DNA of 39,946 nucleotides from Bacteroides sp. (GTDB lineage Bacteria; Bacteroidota; Bacteroidia; Bacteroidales; Muribaculaceae): NCBI GenBank assembly GCA_014802045.1, contig JAAVDA010000008.1:28283-68228 (forward strand). Reading direction: 5' to 3'. Below, one piece after another: positions 24,644-33,579 of this stretch. The notes beneath the pieces are model-generated. The model saw only the letters and a program-made list of their open reading frames with translations, searched no databases and was not told the DNA's origin. How positions within the stretch are numbered: position 1 is the first letter of the stretch; each line of letters starts with the position of its first letter. The translations under genes were made by a program, and so were the position numbers.

Positions 24644-26564
24644 GCACTGTCATCCCTCCATCTGTGCCGTCGGCTGTGGTCAGGCGGCCGGCGGGGGTGA
24701 GGGTGAGGCGGCCGGAGTCGAGCAGGGGGCGGGCGGCGGCTATGATGCGGGGGGCGGGCAGGCTGAGCTGGGAGGCGATATAGTCTATGGTGTGGCCGTC
24801 GGGTTGTGAGGCTATATATAATATGGTGTCGGCAAGTGTGGGCTCGGGCTTCGCGGGGCGCGCGGGGCGGCCTTCGCGGCAGATGTCGCAGCGGCCGCAC
24901 TCCCCTGCCTCGGGGTCGCCGAAATAGAGGAGCATGCGCTCCACCCGGCAGGTGTCGGCCCGGAACACGTAGTCTTGCATGGCGCGGATGCGGCGCTCCA
25001 TCACCCGGCGGCGGTCTTCGTAGATGGTTGTGGGGATGAGCACATGGCGTGTCTCTTCGCGGCGCGTTGTGAAATAGATATAGGGCATGGTGGAGCGGGG
25101 CACATAGCTGACCGCCCCGGCGCGCGAGAGGGAGAGCAGGGCCTGATAGACTTCGTCGGCCGAGAGCGAAAGGCGCTGTGAGATAAGCTCTTCAGAGATG
25201 GTCACATAGTCGGCGAAGAGGCCGGTGTAGGTGCGCAGCAGGAGTTGAAACACTCTGTCGGCCACAGGGTCGAGCCGCAGGCCGTAGAGCTCCTCGCGGG
25301 TGAGAGTGACCATAGCGCGGGAGCGGGAGGCCACTTCGTCTACATATTCGAACCATCCTGACCTCGACAGGAGCATCAGGGCGCTGCGGGTCATGGCGGG
25401 CTGGAGGTGGAAGCGGGTGCAGAAGAGCGGAAAATCAAACTGGCGCACAGTGTCGTAGCCTTCGCCCACGGCCACGGATGTGAACACGCAGGCCAGTTCG
25501 TAGACACGGCGGATGAAGTCGCGCGGCGGGAAGGCCTCGGTGATGCGGCGCGAGAGGAGCCCTTTGTCTGAGCGGGAGGCTATGAGCAGCGCATAGGCGG
25601 CCTGTCCGTCGCGCCCGGCGCGTCCGGCCTCCTGATAGTATTCTTCAAGCGAGGGGGGAAGGTCGTAGTGGACCACGATGCGCACATCGGGCTTGTCTAT
25701 GCCCATGCCGAAGGCGTTGGTGGCCACTATCACCCTCACCCGTCCGCTCTTCCAGAGCGCCTGACGCTCAGCCTTGACCACGGGGTCGAGTCCGGCATGG
25801 TAGGGGGCGGCAGAGATGCCTTCGGCGGTGAGCATTTCGGAGAGCTCGCGGGTGCGCTTGCGGGAGCGCACGTAGACGATAGCGCTTCCGGCCGTGGAGT
25901 GCAACGCTTTGAGCAGCAAGCCGTCCTTATGGTCGGCCAGACGCACCACATAGGATATGTTGGGGCGGGCAAAACTGCGGGCAAACACCTTGGGCTCGCG
26001 AAATCCGAGCCGATCCATGATGTCGGCCCTCACCTCGGGGGTGGCCGACGCGGTGAGGGCGAGCACCGGCGCTTCGGGAAACAGGGTGCGGAGCTCGGCT
26101 ATGCGCAGATAGGAGGGGCGGAAATCGTAGCCCCACTGGGAGATACAGTGGGCTTCGTCGACCACGATGAGGCTCACGTCCATCCTACCGAGCTGGTCGA
26201 GAAAGGTCTTGGATCGGAGCTTTTCGGGCGAGAGATAGAGCAGGCGGGCTTTGCCCAGACGGCATCGGTCGAGGCCGAGCTTATGCTCGGCGCGGCTCAG
26301 GCCGGAGTGGAGACAGACGGCGGTGACGCCACGGTCGCGCAGATTGTCTACCTGGTCTTTCATCAGCGAGATGAGCGGGGTCACTACCACCGTGAGCCCC
26401 GGAAGCATGAGCGCGGGCACCTGAAAGGTGACAGATTTGCCTCCTCCGGTGGGGAGCAGCCCGAGAGTGTCGGCGCCGGAGAGCACCGACTCCACTATTT
26501 CGAGCTGCATGGGGCGGAATTCCTTATAGCCCCAGTATTTCTCCAGAACTTCCCGTGGGGTCAC
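24639..26564 (-). CDS. recQ: RecQ family ATP-dependent DNA helicase
   Basis: A helicase of 641 residues that unwinds DNA 3' to 5' in recombination and repair. Motif 0 is GYKEFRPMQ (12-20), Walker A LPTGGGKS (37-44) and DEAH VVDEAHCISQWG (134-145). Motif VI lies in YYQEAGRAGRDGQ. The RQC zinc-binding cysteines sit in FGDPEAGECGRCDIC near 548-562. No HRDC domain is evident; the C-terminus holds a winged-helix-like segment and ends DGGMTVR. The start is a GTG that overlaps the recJ stop in a GTGA arrangement, so the two are translationally coupled. Bacteroidota often carry more than one RecQ; this may not be the main copy. Confidence 0.93.
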   Translation of the reverse strand: MTPREVLEKYWGYKEFRPMQLEIVESVLSGADTLGLLPTGGGKSVTFQVPALMLPGLTVVVTPLISLMKDQVDNLRDRGVTAVCLHSGLSRAEHKLGLDRCRLGKARLLYLSPEKLRSKTFLDQLGRMDVSLIVVDEAHCISQWGYDFRPSYLRIAELRTLFPEAPVLALTASATPEVRADIMDRLGFREPKVFARSFARPNISYVVRLADHKDGLLLKALHSTAGSAIVYVRSRKRTRELSEMLTAEGISAAPYHAGLDPVVKAERQALWKSGRVRVIVATNAFGMGIDKPDVRIVVHYDLPPSLEEYYQEAGRAGRDGQAAYALLIASRSDKGLLSRRITEAFPPRDFIRRVYELACVFTSVAVGEGYDTVRQFDFPLFCTRFHLQPAMTRSALMLLSRSGWFEYVDEVASRSRAMVTLTREELYGLRLDPVADRVFQLLLRTYTGLFADYVTISEELISQRLSLSADEVYQALLSLSRAGAVSYVPRSTMPYIYFTTRREETRHVLIPTTIYEDRRRVMERRIRAMQDYVFRADTCRVERMLLYFGDPEAGECGRCDICREGRPARPAKPEPTLADTILYIASQPDGHTIDYIASQLSLPAPRIIAAARPLLDSGRLTLTPAGRLTTADGTDGGMTVR

Positions 26565-28288
26565 TTAGCGGGGCGTATTTCCTTGATGAGCAGCTGAATT
26601 GAGCCCGAAGCGCCCTGATGCTTATTGTCTTCGAGGGTATAGCAGATGTCGAAGGGCTTGCGGGCGTGGATATAGGGGAAGTGGCGGGCCATATTGAAGG
26701 CGATGCCGTTGAACACCTTGCCCGAAGTGTCGTCTACGAGTTCGAGCTTGATGTGCTCCAGGTTCTTGCCCACGAGTTTGCTCGTGCCGAAGTCCATCAC
26801 TCCTCGGGTGCAGAACACCGGCTTCTGATTGCCGGGGCCGAAGGGGTTGAAGCGGCGCAGGGTGGCCACAAACTCTCCGGTGATCTGGGCGAAGGTGATC
26901 ACGGCGTCGATGTCGAGCAGCGGGGTGAGCTGAGTCTGGGTGATGTTGGCCGCCACATATTCCTCGAATCGGCGGGTAAACTCCGGGATATTCTCCTCCT
27001 TGAGCGAAAGCCCTACGGCATAGGCGTGGCCGCCGAAATTCTCCAGCAGGTCGCGCTGGGCGTCGACAGCCTTGTAGATGTCAAATCCCTGCACCGAGCG
27101 CGATGAGCCCGTGGCCAGTCCGTTGGTGAGTGTGAGCACCACCGCGGGCTTATAGTAAAGCTCTGTGAGCCGGGAGGCTACGATGCCTATGATGCCGCGA
27201 TGCCAGTCTTTGTTGTAGATCACTATAGACTTCTTCGAGGCGAGTTTTTCGCCTCGGGCGTCGATAATCGCGTTGGCCTCTTCAGTGATGCGCTTGTCGA
27301 GCTCCTTGCGGTCTTGATTATACTGGTCTATGGCCTTGCCCTTCTCGTGAGCCTCGGCGGCGTCGCGGGCCACGAGCAGGTCTACGGCCTCGCGTCCGCT
27401 CTGCATGCGGCCTGAAGCGTTGATGCGGGGGCCGATTTTGAAAATCACGTCGGAGATGGTGATTTCGCGCCCCGACAGGCCGCAGATGCGTATGATGGCT
27501 CTCAGGCCGAGGTTGGGGTTGGTGTTGAGGCGGCGCAGGCCGTGATAGGCCATGATGCGGTTTTCGTCGACCATCGGCACGATGTCGGCGGCGATGCTCA
27601 CGGCCACGAGGTCGAGCATGCATTCGAGCTCGGCGCCCGGAATACCGTTGCTTATCGCAAAGGCCTGCATAAACTTATAGCCCACTCCGCAGCCCGAGAG
27701 GTGGGAGCAGGGATATGTGCTCCCCTCCAGCTTGGGGTTGAGTATGGCCACAGCATCGGGCAGCTCGTCGTCGGGCACATGGTGGTCGCAGATTATGAAG
27801 TCGATGCCCTTTGAGCGGGCATAGCGAATCTCTTCGATGGCCTTTATGCCGCAGTCGAGTATTATTATCAGCCTCACATCCTGCGAAGCCGCATAGTCGA
27901 TGCTACGCTTCGATATCCCGTAGCCCTCATCGTAGCGGGTGGGGATATAGTATTCCACATTGGAGTAAAAGTTGAGAAGGTATTTGTAGACGAGCGCCAC
28001 AGCCGTGGTGCCGTCCACATCGTAGTCGCCGTAGACCATTATGCGTTCCTTGGCTCCCAGAGCCTTGTTGAGCCGCGCCACGGCCTTGTCCATGCCGGGC
28101 ATCAGAAAGGGGTCGTGGAGGTCTTTGAGCGAGGGGTGGAAGAAGCGCTCGGCCTCTTCCACAGACGTGATGCCGCGCTGCACCAGGAGATGGCTCACCG
28201 GCGGACAGGCGGCATAGCGCTTATCTAATTCGTTCTCGTATTTTTGCTCTTCGGTAGAAAGGGGCTGAAGATTCCATTTACTTGTCAT
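26561..28288 (-). CDS. recJ: Single-stranded-DNA-specific exonuclease RecJ
   Basis: RecJ of 575 residues degrades single-stranded DNA 5' to 3' in recombinational and mismatch repair. DHH-phosphoesterase motifs are intact: VYGDYDVDGTTAV (85-97), LDCGIKAIEE (144-153) and ICDHHVPDDELP (167-178). The DHHA1 domain has ENFGGHAYAVGLSL, and a C-terminal OB-type domain follows (about 460-570). The length is as expected. RecQ directly follows with a 4-base overlap; RecJ and RecQ work together at stalled forks, so the pairing makes functional sense. The message has a leader of about 190 bases. Confidence 0.95.
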   Translation of the reverse strand: MTSKWNLQPLSTEEQKYENELDKRYAACPPVSHLLVQRGITSVEEAERFFHPSLKDLHDPFLMPGMDKAVARLNKALGAKERIMVYGDYDVDGTTAVALVYKYLLNFYSNVEYYIPTRYDEGYGISKRSIDYAASQDVRLIIILDCGIKAIEEIRYARSKGIDFIICDHHVPDDELPDAVAILNPKLEGSTYPCSHLSGCGVGYKFMQAFAISNGIPGAELECMLDLVAVSIAADIVPMVDENRIMAYHGLRRLNTNPNLGLRAIIRICGLSGREITISDVIFKIGPRINASGRMQSGREAVDLLVARDAAEAHEKGKAIDQYNQDRKELDKRITEEANAIIDARGEKLASKKSIVIYNKDWHRGIIGIVASRLTELYYKPAVVLTLTNGLATGSSRSVQGFDIYKAVDAQRDLLENFGGHAYAVGLSLKEENIPEFTRRFEEYVAANITQTQLTPLLDIDAVITFAQITGEFVATLRRFNPFGPGNQKPVFCTRGVMDFGTSKLVGKNLEHIKLELVDDTSGKVFNGIAFNMARHFPYIHARKPFDICYTLEDNKHQGASGSIQLLIKEIRPAK

Positions 28289-28485
28289 TTATGTTGTTTT
28301 TTCTATTTTCTCGGCTAAATGCGGACGGCTCTACGCCCTATCTTTCAGGCTCTGACACCGCAAACGGCGCCTGAACCCGGCCTATCGTCCGGAGGCGGGG
28401 AAAACAGAGGAGAACATCGGGGAGAGAGCCCCATGGCAAGCGAGGAGAGGCTGAACCGGAAGCGCGCGGACTGTCAACGCATACG
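28289..28485 (-). other. Long untranslated leader of recJ-recQ
   Basis: About 190 bases separate the -7 box at 28486-28493 from the recJ ATG. I found no gene, no recognisable riboswitch and no clear attenuator; open frames here have no family features. The remaining part of the 307-base gap (28494-28595), downstream of the mscS-type gene, shows no T-tract terminator. Confidence 0.4.
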
Positions 28486-28493
28486 CAAAAGTA
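28486..28493 (-). promoter_or_regulatory. Putative -7 promoter box for recJ-recQ
   Basis: The minus strand reads TACTTTTG, a full match to TAnnTTTG, in the gap between the mscS-type gene and recJ. Confidence 0.5.
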
Positions 28494-28595
28494 ATGATTT
28501 TTTTGCGCGGAAGCAAGCCGCCGCCCCTTTTTTATTGGGAGCCGGCACGACAATAAATGTTAAATGCAGGAAGGCCAATGCCGGGCGAATTTTCC

Positions 28596-29834
28596 CTATG
28601 CCTTTGAGGGAGCGTCGGCGGGCGGAGTCTGCGGCACGATGTGGACATCCATCTGCGGGAAGGGGAAATTGTAGCCTTCCTTGGGCTGAAGGGCATAAAT
28701 CTGCTGGAGCACATAGTAATAGACCGGCCAGTAGGCTGAGCTTGCCACCCACGCACGCACCACGAGGTTGACGCTCGAATCGGCGAGGCCTGAGATGTTG
28801 ACCGACGGGCTCTGCGGCGGCCGCTGACGCACGGCGCTGATGGTGGCCGCCTGAGCTCTGTGGCGCTCGGCCACACGGGCTTTGCGGGCGGCAAACCAGC
28901 GCCCCATGCGGCTGAACATCGTCTTCTTCTTCGGCTTTGCCTCAGGCTCTGAAGCCGGCTGAGCGGCAGAGGGGGCGGATGGAGCCTGGCGGGGCTGCGA
29001 ACTGTCTACGTCGCGCTGCTCGTCGAGCACGGTGCCGTTGTTGGCCTCCTTCTCTATCTCCACGGCCGACACTGTGTCGGGTCTGTCGGCTATGATATTG
29101 CCATCGGCGTCGAGAAACACTATCTCTTTCACCGAGGCCATGATGCGGTGAATGGCGCGGGCGGCCGAGCGGAAATCGTCGCCGTAGGAGATGCCCACGT
29201 CCCACTGTATGCGGCGGTAGTTCTGCTTAGACCAGTTGGTTATCGTGCCGGTAGATAGGCCGCCGTTGGGTATGATGATGGTCTTATTGTCGGAGGTGCA
29301 TATCCAGGTAGAGAATATCTGGATGTCGGTCACGGTGCCGGTGAATCCCTGCGCTTCGATGAAATCGCCTATGCGGTAGGGCTTCAGCAGCAGGATGAGC
29401 ACGCCGCCGGCAAAATTCTGGAGGGTGCCGCTCAGAGCCATACCGATGGCCACGCCGACAGAAGCAAAGATGGCCAGGAATGAGCTGGTGTTGATGCCCA
29501 GAATGCCGATAACGGTGACTATCAGGATGAAATAGAGCACTATCCTCACCAGCGAGAGGATGAAGCTCGAAAGCGATTCTTCGACTTCGCGCCTCGACAG
29601 CACGGCCGACACGAAAGAGTAGAGCTTGTTGATTATGAACCGCCCCACATAAAACACCAGGATGGCTATGGCGAGATGCACGGCAAATTCAACCACGTCG
29701 CTCACGAGGCGGTTTATCAGCTCGTCAAACGACAGCGATTTGAGCGATGCAAGTTCCTGCTTGGGGTCTGGGATAGAGTCGGTGGGCAGTTCGGGCATTC
29801 CCGGAAACTGAGCCAGAAGGAAGGATAGCTTCAT
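28596..29834 (-). CDS. MscS family mechanosensitive ion channel with an inserted linker
   Basis: A protein of 412 residues. Membrane helices are near 50-70, 91-113 and 118-150. The third carries the MscS pore pattern ASVGVAIGMALSGTLQNFAGG. The beta domain follows (KPYRIGDFIEAQGFTGTV, then IIIPNGGLSTGTITNWS). The alpha/beta cage domain is split: after FLDADG (about 245) comes a charged, then Pro/Ala/Lys-rich insert of about 90 residues. The fold resumes at SGLADSSVNLVVRAWV (348-363) and ends in FPFPQMDVHIV. The family opens under membrane tension to release solutes. It starts 16 bases after the C11 protease gene, so the two share a transcript. Confidence 0.93.
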   Translation of the reverse strand: MKLSFLLAQFPGMPELPTDSIPDPKQELASLKSLSFDELINRLVSDVVEFAVHLAIAILVFYVGRFIINKLYSFVSAVLSRREVEESLSSFILSLVRIVLYFILIVTVIGILGINTSSFLAIFASVGVAIGMALSGTLQNFAGGVLILLLKPYRIGDFIEAQGFTGTVTDIQIFSTWICTSDNKTIIIPNGGLSTGTITNWSKQNYRRIQWDVGISYGDDFRSAARAIHRIMASVKEIVFLDADGNIIADRPDTVSAVEIEKEANNGTVLDEQRDVDSSQPRQAPSAPSAAQPASEPEAKPKKKTMFSRMGRWFAARKARVAERHRAQAATISAVRQRPPQSPSVNISGLADSSVNLVVRAWVASSAYWPVYYYVLQQIYALQPKEGYNFPFPQMDVHIVPQTPPADAPSKA

Positions 29835-29850
29835 AAGGGGTGAATGATAA

Positions 29851-31017
29851 TCAGTTGAATGACGGGTTCTGACTTACAACGTCTTTCCACCAGCTCTGGT
29901 TTCGGTAGCCGAGCAGAGAAGCGTCGGCCTCACTCCTCACTATATAGCATCCCAGACCCGTAAATCCCGTCATGTCAAGCCCGTAAGCCGTCCGGGTGGC
30001 GCCGAAATAAGGCAGCGTCTTTTCATAGGTGCTCTTCCAGGCTTCGAGCAGCTGAGCGCTCACCGGCAGAGCCGAGATATAGTGGCCCATGTCGTAGGTG
30101 TGGCTGTTGGCGCCTCCGGAGCGGAAGAAAGGCATAGCTCTGTAGGTAGGCTCGGGCAGAGCGCCTGTGGCCATTATGGCGCGGGTGGCGTCGGCAAGAG
30201 CCGGAAGAGCCTCAGTAGAGATGAGCGAGATGGTGCAATATTCATAGCTCGCCTCGCCCGAGAGATAATAGGCGAGAGTGTTGGCCGCTATCTGCTTGAG
30301 GTCTAGCTCCGGGGCAAACATCGCCGGGATATTCACGCCGTAGGGCATCCCCTCCACCGGCAGCTCCGTGGCGCTGGCTATTATCCAGGGAGTGGCGTGG
30401 CGCAGCTCGTAGGCCACCTCAACGGTGGCCATGAAGCAGCAGTCAAAATAGATAAACTCAAAGTTCCATCCCTCAAGCGCCGAGGCCAGGGTGGTCACCT
30501 TCATCTCCTTAGATGTGGGATGAAGGTCCTGTCCAAACGATTGAGCAGACGGGCCTACGCCTCCCGAGCGCGATGTTGAGCTCTCTATCCAGCCCGTGCC
30601 GTGGCTCCAGAGCACGAGGCCATACTCATCGGCCGGAGCAGCCGCCTTCACGTCGGCGAGCACCCGGCGCATATGCTCCTCCGAAACAGACGATTCGCTC
30701 TCGTCGTAGGAGCGGATGCTCACCCTCCCCTGCTGAGTGATTTCGAAAAGCTCGGGAGCGGTGGAGGCACCGTCGTGAAACACCACCAGCCTCCCGCCAT
30801 CGCCCAACGCTCCGGCTGCCACAGCGGCCTCCATCTGCGAGAGATTGACGGTGTTGGCGTTGAAATACGAATCGAGTGAATTGTCTGCGGCCATATAGAC
30901 GAGCACCGTGCGGGTAGGGGTCTTCACCGGATCGGGCTCATCGCTCCCGCAGGCGGTCATCACCGCCGCGGCCAAGAGCATCAGCCCAAAGCGGAGAGTT
31001 CGGTATATCTGTGTCAT
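29851..31017 (-). CDS. Clostripain-family (C11) cysteine protease lipoprotein
   Basis: A protein of 388 residues with a lipoprotein signal (LMLLAAAVMTAC, lipidated Cys23). It has the C11 catalytic pair: His139 in LWSHGTGW, and Cys194 in YFDCCFMATVEVAYEL, which aligns with the DACLMGTVEVAY motif. Both residues are present, so activity is likely. Family members cut after basic residues and often mature by self-cleavage. This one should sit on the periplasmic or outer surface. The tandem Cys193-Cys194 is less usual than Ala-Cys. It leads an operon with the mscS-type gene and has a full -7 box 50 bases upstream. Confidence 0.9.
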   Translation of the reverse strand: MTQIYRTLRFGLMLLAAAVMTACGSDEPDPVKTPTRTVLVYMAADNSLDSYFNANTVNLSQMEAAVAAGALGDGGRLVVFHDGASTAPELFEITQQGRVSIRSYDESESSVSEEHMRRVLADVKAAAPADEYGLVLWSHGTGWIESSTSRSGGVGPSAQSFGQDLHPTSKEMKVTTLASALEGWNFEFIYFDCCFMATVEVAYELRHATPWIIASATELPVEGMPYGVNIPAMFAPELDLKQIAANTLAYYLSGEASYEYCTISLISTEALPALADATRAIMATGALPEPTYRAMPFFRSGGANSHTYDMGHYISALPVSAQLLEAWKSTYEKTLPYFGATRTAYGLDMTGFTGLGCYIVRSEADASLLGYRNQSWWKDVVSQNPSFN

Positions 31018-31066
31018 TGCAATCTGTTGATGTGTGTGTAGATATGCTTGGTTTAATAAGCGACCA

Positions 31067-31074
31067 CAAATTTA
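31067..31074 (-). promoter_or_regulatory. Putative -7 promoter box for the C11 protease-mscS operon
   Basis: The minus strand reads TAAATTTG, a full consensus match, 49 bases upstream of the ATG. Divergent from the ROK kinase promoter about 100 bases away. Confidence 0.6.
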
Positions 31075-31170
31075 CCATTAAAAATCCGATAAAATGACGC
31101 TATTTCCCTCACGCCCCACATAAAAATCGAAAAAAAACCTTAAAACCCGCCCTACTTCCGATTTTTGCCC

Positions 31171-31178
31171 TATCTTTG
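31171..31178 (+). promoter_or_regulatory. Putative -7 promoter box for the ROK kinase
   Basis: Reads TATCTTTG, a full match to TAnnTTTG, 33 bases upstream of the ATG at 31212. Confidence 0.6.
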
Positions 31179-31211
31179 TGGCTATAAATCAAAATCCTTA
31201 AATTAAGAACA

Positions 31212-32234
31212 ATGGTAAACAGCAAACCTTACGTGATCGGAATCGACATGGGCGGCACAAACACCGTTTTCGGTATTGTCGACGCCCGTGGCATCGTGCT
31301 TGCCAGTGACTCTATCAAGACACGCAAACACTCCAACATCAACGATTATATCGACGAACTCTATCAGGAGACAATGCGTCTGGTGAAAGCCACCGACACC
31401 GAGGGCAAAATCTACGGCATAGGCGTAGGAGCCCCCAACGCCAACTATTTCACCGGCATGATTGAAGACGGCGTTAACCTCCCCTGGCCCACCCCGGTGC
31501 CTTTCGCTCAGCTTCTTTCTGACAAGTTCGGCATACCCGTGGCCATAACCAACGACGCCAACGCCGCCGCAATCGGCGAAATGACCTACGGCGCCGCCCG
31601 CGGGCTCAAAGACTTCATAATGATCACTCTCGGCACTGGAGTGGGCAGCGGTATCGTCATCAACGGTCAGCTCGTCTATGGCCACGACGGATTTGCCGGC
31701 GAGCTCGGCCACGTGATTGTGAAGCGCAACAACGGCCGCCTATGCGGATGCGGACGCGCCGGATGCCTCGAAACCTACTGCTCGGCCACAGGAGTGGCAC
31801 GCACCGCACGCGAATTTCTCGAAATCCGCAACGAGCCGTCCACTCTCCGCGACATCCCCGTAGATGCCATCACATCCAAAGACGTCTACGACGCGGCCAT
31901 CAACGGCGACAAGATTGCAAAAGACATCTTCGAATATACCGGCGAAATCCTCGGCGAAGCTCTTGCAGACTTCACCGCTTTCTCATCGCCCGAAGCTTTC
32001 GTGCTCTTCGGCGGACTCGCCAAGTCTGGCGAACTCCTCCTGCGTCCTATCCGCAACGCCATGGAGAAAAACATGCTCAGCATCTACAAAGGCAAGGTGA
32101 GCGTGCTCCTCTCCGAGCTCAAGGAAGCCGACGCCGCCGTGCTCGGCGCAAGCGCACTCGGCTGGGAAGCCAAACCCCTCACCACATCGCTCGCCGTGCC
32201 CGCCACAGCAGCTCCCGCCGCACCCCAGGCCTGA
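31212..32234 (+). CDS. ROK family sugar kinase (glucokinase-like)
   Basis: A protein of 340 residues of the ROK family. The N-terminal ATP-binding block is VIGIDMGGTNTVFGIVD (8-24). The second phosphate loop is LGTGVGSGIVINGQLV, and the sugar/zinc region is AGELGHVIV, then CGCGRAGCLETYCSATG with zinc-ligand Cys178, Cys180 and Cys185. It lacks the N-terminal helix-turn-helix of ROK repressors, so it is a kinase, most likely for glucose or a related hexose in the cytoplasm. The C-terminal tail is Ala/Pro-rich. It is a single-gene unit with a promoter box and a strong terminator. Substrate is inferred only at family level. Confidence 0.92.
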   Translation: MVNSKPYVIGIDMGGTNTVFGIVDARGIVLASDSIKTRKHSNINDYIDELYQETMRLVKATDTEGKIYGIGVGAPNANYFTGMIEDGVNLPWPTPVPFAQLLSDKFGIPVAITNDANAAAIGEMTYGAARGLKDFIMITLGTGVGSGIVINGQLVYGHDGFAGELGHVIVKRNNGRLCGCGRAGCLETYCSATGVARTAREFLEIRNEPSTLRDIPVDAITSKDVYDAAINGDKIAKDIFEYTGEILGEALADFTAFSSPEAFVLFGGLAKSGELLLRPIRNAMEKNMLSIYKGKVSVLLSELKEADAAVLGASALGWEAKPLTTSLAVPATAAPAAPQA

Positions 32235-32260
32235 CAACCACCCTTAAGCACACACATACC

Positions 32261-32298
32261 GATTACTCCGCACCCCTCTGCGGAGTAATCTTTTTTTT
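32261..32298 (+). terminator. Rho-independent terminator of the ROK kinase
   Basis: A perfect 12-bp stem, GATTACTCCGCA with TGCGGAGTAATC, a loop of 6 and then eight T. It lies 27 bases after the stop. Confidence 0.95.
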
Positions 32299-32349
32299 AT
32301 ACCTTTCCTTCGGCCTGAGGCTGAAAAGCGTGTTATTCTCACCAACAGT

Positions 32350-33246
32350 TTATTGTCGCAGACATTTATTGAGCCAATCAATGAGTTCTTTATTGTCCAC
32401 TATTGACCATGAATGAGGATGTCTTTGATTATTAGCTCTACGGAACCCCTTATTTTCGGTGACGATTATTTCTGCATTATCGTTCCCCATGAGCCGAAGA
32501 TCATTGATAATGCAAGTGGCATCAATTATGTTTAGACCCAGCGCATCGGTCTGTCGATTATTTAGCCACCACTCTTCGGCAGGCTCTATGTAGACTCTGA
32601 CAGGCACATCTACAAGAGGTTTGATTGCGGAATGCGTGCAATCATCGATTTCATAAGGAGAGTCATCTTTAATTTTATCTATGGCTTTATAGAGCTGCGA
32701 GTAAATACTGTCTCGACTATCCTTGTCATACACTTCTATATCACGTTTTGTAGCATAGAGAAACCTTTTATAATCCAATGGGGAATCAATTGCAAACAGT
32801 GCCGCGGGTTTATCTGTGGAAGTTTCTGCAAATTTTACCGCAGTTGCACCTCCCATTGAAAAGCCACCTGCAATATACGGCACATTATACAAATCGTATC
32901 GTTCCCGGATTGTGTCTACAATTTCCGCAAGAGTTTCCTGACTTTCTTTGCTGAAGCCATACGACATACTCCCGTCTTGAAGCACAGGAATAAACACTGT
33001 GATACCGTGACGCGCTAACTCGATAGGTAAATCTGTTGATGCGAGCAAATCGTCCGGCGATTCTCCAAAGCCGGGAAACAGTAATATATATGCCTTAGTG
33101 TTGTCAATACTTGGTATTCTGACATATCCTATGGGAGAATCCTGATTAAGAGTCACCTGCTCGGTCAACACCTTTTCGGAACAACTTGAAAGAAGCACCG
33201 TTGATAAAATCAATACCGACAAAAAGCTTTTTAAGTAAATTATCAT
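32350..33246 (-). CDS. Alpha/beta-hydrolase-fold lipoprotein, AT-rich
   Basis: A protein of 298 residues with a lipoprotein signal (FLSVLILSTVLLSSC, lipidated Cys22). It has an alpha/beta hydrolase core: LLFPGFGESPDD (55-66), then the nucleophile elbow GGFSMGGATAV with Ser130. A likely catalytic His lies in NQRHPHSW (276 or 278). The acid residue is uncertain. It should be an exported esterase or peptidase; the substrate is unknown. Its DNA is clearly richer in A/T, with codons such as TTA and ATA, unlike the flanking kinase and gltX genes, which suggests recent transfer. It is a single gene with its own -7 box. Confidence 0.8.
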   Translation of the reverse strand: MIIYLKSFLSVLILSTVLLSSCSEKVLTEQVTLNQDSPIGYVRIPSIDNTKAYILLFPGFGESPDDLLASTDLPIELARHGITVFIPVLQDGSMSYGFSKESQETLAEIVDTIRERYDLYNVPYIAGGFSMGGATAVKFAETSTDKPAALFAIDSPLDYKRFLYATKRDIEVYDKDSRDSIYSQLYKAIDKIKDDSPYEIDDCTHSAIKPLVDVPVRVYIEPAEEWWLNNRQTDALGLNIIDATCIINDLRLMGNDNAEIIVTENKGFRRANNQRHPHSWSIVDNKELIDWLNKCLRQ

Positions 33247-33324
33247 GCCAACAAATTAATTATGAGATTACAATTACTCTCTCCTCAGCCTACGGGCCAA
33301 TTCTCATATCGGATCTATGTTTTG

Positions 33325-33332
33325 CAAATTTA
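33325..33332 (-). promoter_or_regulatory. Putative -7 promoter box for the hydrolase lipoprotein
   Basis: The minus strand reads TAAATTTG (full consensus), 78 bases before the ATG, within an AT-rich stretch. The 333-base gap from 33247 to 33579 otherwise holds only the two gltX boxes. Confidence 0.55.
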
Positions 33333-33491
33333 ATATTAACAGATTATTCTTGAATAGAAAACTCCGTTGATTAACCTATATTAGCAACTACCACTCCGTC
33401 CATCACGCGTCTCGCCCTCAGCCTCGCCTCACATTCTCGCCTGAGACTGCGGAAGGGGAAAAATCGCAGCCGCCACAACCCTCCCCCACAC

Positions 33492-33499
33492 TATCTTTG
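33492..33499 (+). promoter_or_regulatory. Upstream -7 box for gltX (possible second promoter)
   Basis: Reads TATCTTTG (full consensus), about 80 bases upstream of the gltX ATG and 64 bases upstream of the nearer box. A short repeat (TCATTTTTCA) lies between them. Confidence 0.45.
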
Positions 33500-33555
33500 C
33501 ACCGCTCATCATTCATTTTTCAACTCTCATTTTTCATTTTTCCTCCACTATATAG

Positions 33556-33563
33556 TAACTTTG
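33556..33563 (+). promoter_or_regulatory. Proximal -7 box for gltX
   Basis: Reads TAACTTTG (full consensus), 16 bases before the ATG, giving a very short leader. Confidence 0.6.
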
Positions 33564-33579
33564 CAAAAAAAATCAGCCT

